Shown here: in pieces, positions 58,871 through 64,000 of the stretch | Layout of the letters: each line of letters starts with the position of its first letter | Numbering within the stretch: the first letter of the stretch is position 1 | Assembly (NCBI RefSeq): GCF_039522665.1 | Contig: NZ_BAAADV010000001.1 | Location: 62,001-126,000, forward strand | Direction of reading: 5' to 3' | Origin: Natronoarchaeum mannanilyticum | GTDB lineage: Archaea; Halobacteriota; Halobacteria; Halobacteriales; Natronoarchaeaceae | DNA length: 64,000 nucleotides | Position numbers and translations under genes: made by a program | Notes under the pieces: generated by a model | What the model was told of the DNA's origin: nothing | Database searches by the model: none | Seen by the model: only the letters and a program-made list of their open reading frames with translations

Positions 58871-58890
58871 GTACTACGGCGTGCTACGGC
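58871..58890 (-). promoter_or_regulatory. Direct repeats upstream of the antitoxin gene
   Basis: GTACTACGGC and GTGCTACGGC stand head to tail (one mismatch), 10-29 nt before the antitoxin ATG, where an autoregulating antitoxin would bind. TGTATACA adjoins the start codon. Confidence 0.4.
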
Positions 58891-58925
58891 AAAAGTCCTC
58901 GGTCGAGGATTCGTTTCGCCGGGCG

Positions 58926-59672
58926 CTACTGCAGGTACGCCGACTCGAGGTACTCCTCGACCTCACCGACCAGATCCGACTCGAACGTCCAGAAGCCGTC
59001 CCACAGCTCGGGCTCGCGCTCGACCGCGACCAGCGCGGCCTCCTGGACGTCCTCGCGTTCACTCGTGAAGACGACGAACCACGAGGTTCGGATCTCCTCG
59101 GCGTCGATTCCGTGGAGTGCGACGCCGGGGTGATCGAGCGGGTCGGCGTCCGGAATGCCGTAGACGTGCACGTCGAGATCGGCGTCGCCGAGCGTCTCGT
59201 AGGCGGCGAGCGTGCCGCGCTCGTCGTCGAGCCGCGAGAGCTCCTGGAAGCCGCTGTGCAGGACGCCCTCGCCCGCCTGGAGCGCCATCGCCTCGATCTC
59301 GCGGGAGAGCTGGATCAGGAGGTACTTCTGGTGCCCCCCGACCGAGAACGTCGTCTCGCCCAGTCCGGCGATCACGTCGGGCGTGTCGACGTTCTCCAGC
59401 GGCCGCGAACCGGTGATGTAGAGATCCGAGTTCACCGTGAGCACGCTGTCGCGGACCTCGGTGAGCGAGGAGACCGCCAGCGCCTCGCCGGCCTCGCAGA
59501 GCAGGACCTCGTTTTCCGGGGCGTCCGCGTCGTCGATCTCCTCGACGACGACGTCCTGGTCCGCGAAGCGATCTTCGAGCATACCGTAGACGGGGTCCTC
59601 CTCGGTGCGGTTGACCACCCGCAGCGTCAACTCTCGCCCCTCGACCCCGTCGACGAACTGTGCAAACGTCAT
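58926..59672 (-). CDS. DICT sensory-domain protein
   Basis: A 248-residue protein of the haloarchaeal DICT family: N-terminal [20 protein letters not shown], central [27 protein letters not shown], then [23 protein letters not shown], and a C-terminal region with [29 protein letters not shown] domains are predicted light- or redox-sensing domains linked to signalling. ATG 59672 is preferred to ATG 59687 because a CTATAAG TATA box (59701-59707) then lies about 34 nt upstream. Divergent from the GGGP synthase gene. Confidence 0.82.
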   Translation of the reverse strand: MTFAQFVDGVEGRELTLRVVNRTEEDPVYGMLEDRFADQDVVVEEIDDADAPENEVLLCEAGEALAVSSLTEVRDSVLTVNSDLYITGSRPLENVDTPDVIAGLGETTFSVGGHQKYLLIQLSREIEAMALQAGEGVLHSGFQELSRLDDERGTLAAYETLGDADLDVHVYGIPDADPLDHPGVALHGIDAEEIRTSWFVVFTSEREDVQEAALVAVEREPELWDGFWTFESDLVGEVEEYLESAYLQ

Positions 59673-59740
59673 CTCTCGTCTCGGCATGGATGCGGGATCG
59701 CTTATAGGTTGGGTCCGCCGGAGCGGCAGTTCCGAAGGGG

Positions 59741-59746
59741 TTTTAG
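59741..59746 (+). promoter_or_regulatory. TATA box of the GGGP synthase gene
   Basis: TTTTAG begins 29 nt before ATG 59770, supporting this start and a leaderless transcript. Confidence 0.5.
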
Positions 59747-59769
59747 CCGATCCTTTAGATTGCTCGGGT

Positions 59770-60471
59770 ATGACGACTCGCTGGGCCGAGTGGGACCACA
59801 TCGTGAAGATCGACCCCGACAAGACGTTAGTCGAGGGCGAGACGTTCGAGGACGTCTGCGAGACCGGCACCGACGCCATCGAGATCGGCGGGACGACCGG
59901 GATGACCACCGACAAGATGCAGCGCGTGATCGACGCCTGCGCGACCCACGACGTGCCGCTGTACCTCGAACCCAGCGCGCCCGAGGTCGCGGTCAACGAC
60001 GAAGCGCTCGACGGGTATCTCATCCCGACCGTGTTCAACGCGGGCGACCCCTTCTGGACCGTCGGCGCCCACAAGGAGTGGGCCCGCATGGAGGAGGATT
60101 TGCCCTGGAACCGGATCACCACCGAGGCGTACGTCGTGATGAACCCCGACGCCAGCGTCGCGACCTACACCGAGGCCGACTGCGATCTCGGGCCGGACGA
60201 CGTCGCGGCGTACGCCGAGGTCGCCGAGGAGATGTTCGGACAGGAGATCGTGTACGTCGAGTACTCCGGCACGCTGGGCGATCCCGAGGTCGTCGAAGCG
60301 GCCGACGAAGCGCTCGACGACGCCACGCTGTTCTACGGCGGCGGCGTCCACGACTACGACTCGGCCTACCGGATGGGCGAGCACGCCGACGTGATCGTCG
60401 TCGGCGACCTCGTCCACGCCGAAGGCGTCGACGCCGTCGAGGAGACGGTGCGGGGCGCCAAGGAGTCCTGA
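59770..60471 (+). CDS. Geranylgeranylglyceryl phosphate synthase
   Basis: A 233-residue PcrB/GGGPS TIM-barrel enzyme: [13 protein letters not shown] at the N-terminus, [14 protein letters not shown], the loop [11 protein letters not shown], the central [19 protein letters not shown], and [12 protein letters not shown] with [12 protein letters not shown]. It joins sn-glycerol-1-phosphate to geranylgeranyl diphosphate, the first committed step of archaeal ether-lipid synthesis. It is a group I-like enzyme by length. Only about 100 nt separate it from the MATE gene. Confidence 0.95.
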   Translation: MTTRWAEWDHIVKIDPDKTLVEGETFEDVCETGTDAIEIGGTTGMTTDKMQRVIDACATHDVPLYLEPSAPEVAVNDEALDGYLIPTVFNAGDPFWTVGAHKEWARMEEDLPWNRITTEAYVVMNPDASVATYTEADCDLGPDDVAAYAEVAEEMFGQEIVYVEYSGTLGDPEVVEAADEALDDATLFYGGGVHDYDSAYRMGEHADVIVVGDLVHAEGVDAVEETVRGAKES

Positions 60472-60576
60472 GCTGCGGCTTCTACACTCACTGCGACGCC
60501 GGAACGCGGCGTGCCAACGCCTCTCGACCCGTTCCGCGACCTGAAGGCCTAAGAGCGACGATCGATTAGCTCCGCT

Positions 60577-62070
60577 GTGTCTTCTGCGACGAGCCGACTG
60601 CCCAACCCGGTCCGCTGGCTCCTGCTGTCGATCGGTCGCCTGCTCGCGCGAGCGGGCCTGATCGACGGCCGCAGAGCCGAGCGGACGACCGACCTCGCGT
60701 GGCCCCGGATCGTCACCGGGCTGGCGCGGATGTCCAAGTCCGCCGCCGACGTCGCGATGGTCGGGGCCGCGCTCGGGTCGGCGGCGATCGCCGGTGTCGG
60801 CGTCGCGACGCCGTTCTGGGGGCTGGCGTTCGCGTTCGGCGGCGGCGTCGCCGGGGCGACGATCGGCCTCGTCTCCCAGCGCTACGGCGCCGACGCCCGC
60901 GAGGAGCTGTCGCTGGCGGTCACGACGGGCTGGCTGGTCGTGCTCGCGCTTACGCTCCCGCTCGCGGCGCTGTTCTGGACGTTCCCCCGAGAACTCGTCG
61001 CGCTGGTCGGCCAGGCGCTGGCCGACGACAGCCCCGCCGCGATCGCCTACGGGGCGGACTACCTCAAAGTCGTCGCGCTCGGGGTGCCGTTCGCGGGCCT
61101 GAACCTGATCGGGAGCCGGACGCTCGTCGGCGCCGACGACGCCTGGACGCCGATGATCCTCCGGGCCGGCGGCGCCGCCGTCAACGTCGCCATCAACGCC
61201 GTGCTGATCTTCGCGGTGGGGATGGGCGTCGTCGGCGCCGCGATCGGGACGGTCGTCGCCAACGTGCTCGTCCTCGGCGCGTTCGTCGCCGGATTCGCCG
61301 GCCTAAGGCTGCCGCTGATCGGCGAGTTTCCGGTGACGCTGACCCGCTCGGCCCCCGTCGCCACGCTCGGCGAGGTTCGCGACGTCGTCACGATCGGCGC
61401 GCCGCTGGTGTTTACCAACACCGCGCGGCGGGCCGCCCAGTTCCCGATGCTGGCGATCGTCGCGCTGTTCGGCGCCGACGTGCTGGCGGCCTTCGTCGCG
61501 GCGCGGCGCGTCCGCGACCTGATGGACACGCCCGGCTGGGGCTTCTCGCTGGCCTCCAGCAGCCTCGTCGGGCAGGAACTGGGCACCGGCGACGAGCGAG
61601 ACGCCGCCACCTACGGCTCCGAGGTGCTCCTGTTCGGCGTGGCGGTGTACGCGGTCGCCGCCGGGCTCGTGTTTGCGTTCGCCCGGCCGATCGCGGGCGT
61701 CTTCGCCGACGATCCCTCGATGGTGCCGCTCGTCGCGACGTTCATAGTCGTGGCCTGCGTCAGCGTCGTGTTCCGCGGCGTCAGCGGCGGTGCGACCGGT
61801 CCGCTACGCGCCAGCGGCGACACGCGCTGGCCGTTCTACGCGCAACTGCTCGGACTGTACGCGTTCACGCTGCCGATCGCGTACGCCGGCGCGGCGTCGA
61901 TCCCGTTGCCCGGCCTCGCCGCGGTGACGCCGCTGGGCATCGAGGCGCTGTACGTCGCGCTGGTCGTCGAGACGCTGGTGCCCGCCGTCGTCACCTACTA
62001 CCGGTTCAAGAGCGGCCGGTGGATGGCGATCAGCCGGTCCTATCGCCCCGAGGCGTCGCTGAGCGACTGA
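60577..62070 (+). CDS. MATE-family multidrug/Na+ efflux protein
   Basis: A 497-residue membrane protein with about twelve TM helices in two six-helix halves. The first half has AAIAGVGVATPFWGLAFAFGGGVAGATIGLVSQRYGA, a typical MATE TM1-TM2 region, and the second half has FTNTARRAAQFPMLAIVALFG and SSSLVGQELGTG. MATE proteins exchange Na+ or H+ for toxic cations or lipid-linked substrates. The start is GTG 60577; the first 40 residues are a basic amphipathic extension. Confidence 0.9.
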   Translation: MSSATSRLPNPVRWLLLSIGRLLARAGLIDGRRAERTTDLAWPRIVTGLARMSKSAADVAMVGAALGSAAIAGVGVATPFWGLAFAFGGGVAGATIGLVSQRYGADAREELSLAVTTGWLVVLALTLPLAALFWTFPRELVALVGQALADDSPAAIAYGADYLKVVALGVPFAGLNLIGSRTLVGADDAWTPMILRAGGAAVNVAINAVLIFAVGMGVVGAAIGTVVANVLVLGAFVAGFAGLRLPLIGEFPVTLTRSAPVATLGEVRDVVTIGAPLVFTNTARRAAQFPMLAIVALFGADVLAAFVAARRVRDLMDTPGWGFSLASSSLVGQELGTGDERDAATYGSEVLLFGVAVYAVAAGLVFAFARPIAGVFADDPSMVPLVATFIVVACVSVVFRGVSGGATGPLRASGDTRWPFYAQLLGLYAFTLPIAYAGAASIPLPGLAAVTPLGIEALYVALVVETLVPAVVTYYRFKSGRWMAISRSYRPEASLSD

Positions 62071-62160
62071 TTGGTCTCGATAGTCCGCCGAATCCGTTTC
62101 CCTCGATGTGTGGTAACACCAAACAATAAATACGACAGACGTAGTCATAGTTCGTTGTCC

Positions 62161-62391
62161 ATGTCTAGTTCGCGACGTACCCTTCCGATCCGACCCGACG
62201 CGATCCCCACGTCGCTGCTCGCGCTGGCAACCGTCGCCGCGCTGACGCTGACCGGTGCCGATGTTGGCGTCAGGGCGCTGATGGCTGCTGGACTCTCGAA
62301 GAACGCGGCGGGCACCGGAACCATGCTTGTCGCCATCGTCGTCGGGCTCGCCGTACTGATGCGACTGACGAGAGCCGTCTCGACCCGATAA
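62161..62391 (+). CDS. Small two-TM membrane protein
   Basis: A 76-residue protein with a basic N-terminus (MSSSRRTLPIRPD), TM1 (about 17-33) and TM2 (about 51-68). No known motif. ATG 62161 is used because the earlier in-frame codons overlap the MATE stop region and the AT-rich promoter between them (AAATACGAC). Function unknown. Confidence 0.6.
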   Translation: MSSSRRTLPIRPDAIPTSLLALATVAALTLTGADVGVRALMAAGLSKNAAGTGTMLVAIVVGLAVLMRLTRAVSTR

Positions 62392-62706
62392 TTGGCGGCC
62401 GGACGCTCAATTTCGAGTTTCGGGCATCCGAATCGTTGTTTTTCGCGCTCTCGCTCCGAGAGCGACTGCGTCGCCCTCGCGACGCTCTCCCTGGGTCACC
62501 CTCAGATTCTATATCGCAATATGAGATTTATCACTTCGTTCAGACACCGCTTCGGCGTCGCACCGAAATCAGGACAAATCGAGGCGTTAACCCGTGAAGT
62601 GCTCAAAATCGACACATAGAAGCGCATTTTGGTGGATCGCAAGCGAACGGAACCCGCTCGAAGCGGCGCCTCGGGCGTCGAGCGCGCCTGCGCCGAACCG
62701 ACGCAG
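62392..62706. other. Intergenic region without a recognisable gene
   Basis: The 315 nt before the aspS TATA box contain GC-rich short inverted repeats (CGCTCTCGCTCCGAGAGCG near 62445) and an AT-richer stretch at 62510-62640. That stretch encodes short uninterrupted peptides on both strands (for example MRFITSFRHRFGVAPKSG on plus) without a known family. It could be a decayed insertion; I see nothing firm. Confidence 0.4.
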
Positions 62707-62712
62707 TTTAAG
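62707..62712 (+). promoter_or_regulatory. TATA box of aspS
   Basis: TTTAAG begins 30 nt before the aspS ATG. GGAGGT directly abuts the start codon, too close to work as a ribosome-binding site if the mRNA is leaderless. Confidence 0.6.
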
Positions 62713-62736
62713 GCGCGGCACTCCGAACCCGGAGGT

Positions 62737-64000
62737 ATGCAGGACCGCACTTACACAGCGGACGCCGAGCCGGGCGACGCCGTCACCGTCGCCGGCTGGG
62801 CTCACGAGATCCGCGACCTCGGCGGGATCGCCTTCCTCATCGTTCGAGACCAGTCCGGGAAGATCCAGGTCAAGTTCGAGAAAGACGAGATGGACGACGA
62901 GCTCGTCGAAACGGGACTGGACATCTCCCGGGAGAGCGTCGTCAAGGTGACCGGCGACGTCGAGGAAGAACCCCGCGCTCCGACCGACGTCGAGATCGTC
63001 CCCGAAGACGTGGAGGTCATCGCGCCCGCGGACCCCGAACTGCCGCTCGATCCCTCGGGGAAGGTCGACGCCGAACTCCCGACGCGACTCGACAACCGGA
63101 CGCTCGACGTCCGAAAGCCCGAGATACAGGCGATCTTCGAGATCCGCGCGGAGATCCTGCGCGCGGTTCGCGACTACTTCCGATCGATCGGCAGCACGGA
63201 GATCAACACGCCGAAGATCGTCGCCACGGGCACCGAGGGCGGCACCGAGCTGTTCCCGGTCACCTACTTCGGCCAGGAAGCGTTCATGAACCAGTCGCCC
63301 CAGCTGTTCAAGCAGCTGATGGTCGGTTCCGGACTCGAGCGCGTCTTCGAGGTCGGCCCGATCTTCCGCGCCGAGGAGCACAACACGCCGCGACACCTCA
63401 ACGAGGCGACGATGATCGACTTCGAGTCGGCCTTCATCGACCACGAGGAGGCAATGGACGTCTGCGAGGGCACGCTCCACGCCGCCTACCAGGCCGTCGA
63501 GGAGAACTGCCAGGAGGAGCTCGAACTCCTGGGGTACGACGACTTCGCGGCCCCTGAGGAGGACTTCCCGCGACTCACCTACGAGGAGGCTCTCGAGCGC
63601 ATCAACGCCACCGGCGAGCTTGACGAGCAGCTCGTCTGGGGCGACGACCTCTCTACCGAGGCCGAAAAGGCGCTCGGCGACGAGATCGGCGGCCACTACT
63701 TCATCACCGACTGGCCCAGCGAGATCAAGCCGTTCTACATCCAGGACTACGACGACGACGAGGAGCTCTCGAAGGGCTTCGACCTCATGCACCCGCGCAT
63801 GGAACTGGTCTCGGGCGGCCAGCGCGAGCACCGCTACGAGAACCTCGTCGAAGGGTTCGAGCAGCAGGGGCTCGATCCCTCGCAGTTCGAGTACTACACC
63901 AAGATGTTCAAGTACGGCATGCCGCCCCACGCCGGGTGGGCCTACGGCGTCGAGCGCGTCGTGATGACGATGCTCGACCTCGACAACATCCGGGAGGCCG
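62737..64000 (+). CDS. aspS: Aspartyl-tRNA synthetase (partial, archaeal type)
   Basis: 421 residues are visible and the frame is open at the right edge. N-terminal OB-fold anticodon domain: [32 protein letters not shown]. Class II core: motif 1 region [28 protein letters not shown], motif 2 [24 protein letters not shown], and the start of motif 3 [14 protein letters not shown]. The short hinge and the absence of a bacterial insertion domain are archaeal. In the presence of gatB it may be a non-discriminating AspRS that also charges tRNA(Asn). Confidence 0.96.
   Translation, partial: MQDRTYTADAEPGDAVTVAGWAHEIRDLGGIAFLIVRDQSGKIQVKFEKDEMDDELVETGLDISRESVVKVTGDVEEEPRAPTDVEIVPEDVEVIAPADPELPLDPSGKVDAELPTRLDNRTLDVRKPEIQAIFEIRAEILRAVRDYFRSIGSTEINTPKIVATGTEGGTELFPVTYFGQEAFMNQSPQLFKQLMVGSGLERVFEVGPIFRAEEHNTPRHLNEATMIDFESAFIDHEEAMDVCEGTLHAAYQAVEENCQEELELLGYDDFAAPEEDFPRLTYEEALERINATGELDEQLVWGDDLSTEAEKALGDEIGGHYFITDWPSEIKPFYIQDYDDDEELSKGFDLMHPRMELVSGGQREHRYENLVEGFEQQGLDPSQFEYYTKMFKYGMPPHAGWAYGVERVVMTMLDLDNIREA

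Noticed and set aside
62731-62736. GGAGGT as a Shine-Dalgarno site for aspS
   Set aside because: It directly abuts the ATG, leaving no spacer, and the TATA position predicts a leaderless mRNA.

Overview
The window is a GC-rich, gene-dense stretch of a haloarchaeal (class Halobacteria) chromosome. Evidence for this is the strongly acidic proteome, archaeal-only genes (geranylgeranylglyceryl phosphate synthase, pantoate kinase, KEOPS Pcc1, ribosomal protein S3Ae, KorAB, archaeosine-type QueDEC, HalOD1 and DICT domains, PilB/PilC), a tRNA-Ala without encoded CCA, and many TTTAWR-like TATA boxes about 30 nt upstream of start codons, which implies mostly leaderless mRNAs. I cannot name the genus from sequence alone.

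Layout. 1-8.1 kb (minus): chemotaxis operon cheW | cheY-cheB-cheA-cheC-cheC(double)-cheD, with cheD running off the left edge; CheA carries a linker of about 545 acidic residues. 8.2-10.7 kb (plus): an HTH regulator and queD-queE-queC (preQ0 for archaeosine). 10.8-18.0 kb (minus): EamA exporter, SRPBCC protein, Lrp regulator, korB-korA, a SelW-like thioredoxin-fold protein, a two-TM protein, an archaellin-like protein and surE. 18.2-21.3 kb: two flavin disulfide reductases (CoA-disulfide-reductase type on plus; a dihydrolipoyl dehydrogenase/bis-gamma-glutamylcystine-reductase type with a natural His tail on minus). 21.5-24.5 kb: tRNA-Ala(GGC), then rpsO - RecJ-like - pcc1 - rps3ae. 24.6-27.3 kb: halocyanin-like blue copper lipoprotein, archaetidylserine synthase and a HEAT-repeat protein. 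27.4-36.5 kb (minus): a 9-kb pilus/secretion operon, pilB-pilC plus five pilin-like proteins; PilB has a tail of about 530 acidic residues. 36.7-40.8 kb (minus): pantoate kinase, a hypothetical, and phosphoenolpyruvate synthase. 41-46.7 kb: mixed small membrane proteins, PhzF-like protein, two lipoproteins, a phosphoribosyltransferase, an SPW-repeat protein and a 38-codon small gene. 46.8-52.1 kb (minus): scpA-smc with an acidic coiled-coil protein and a small membrane protein upstream. 52.2-57.3 kb (plus): gatB, zinc-ribbon protein, HalOD1 protein, topA. 57.6-64 kb: cupin, a UPF0175/PIN toxin-antitoxin pair, a DICT-domain protein, GGGP synthase, a MATE exporter, a small membrane protein and the start of aspS.

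Most of the region is housekeeping. The most unusual items are: (i) phenylalanine-centred short motifs repeated inside the very long acidic linkers of CheA and PilB; (ii) a PilB-PilC operon with five consecutive pilin-like subunits sharing a D-(D/E)-R-(G/A)-(Q/V)-type N-terminus, also found on a stand-alone archaellin-like protein; (iii) two dispersed copies of a palindromic element whose stem arms covary, one copy using the 3' end of tRNA-Ala as an arm; (iv) several structured intergenic elements, including a perfect 17-bp inverted repeat and an IS200/IS605-like end. I found no CRISPR array and no intact transposase, prophage or restriction system.
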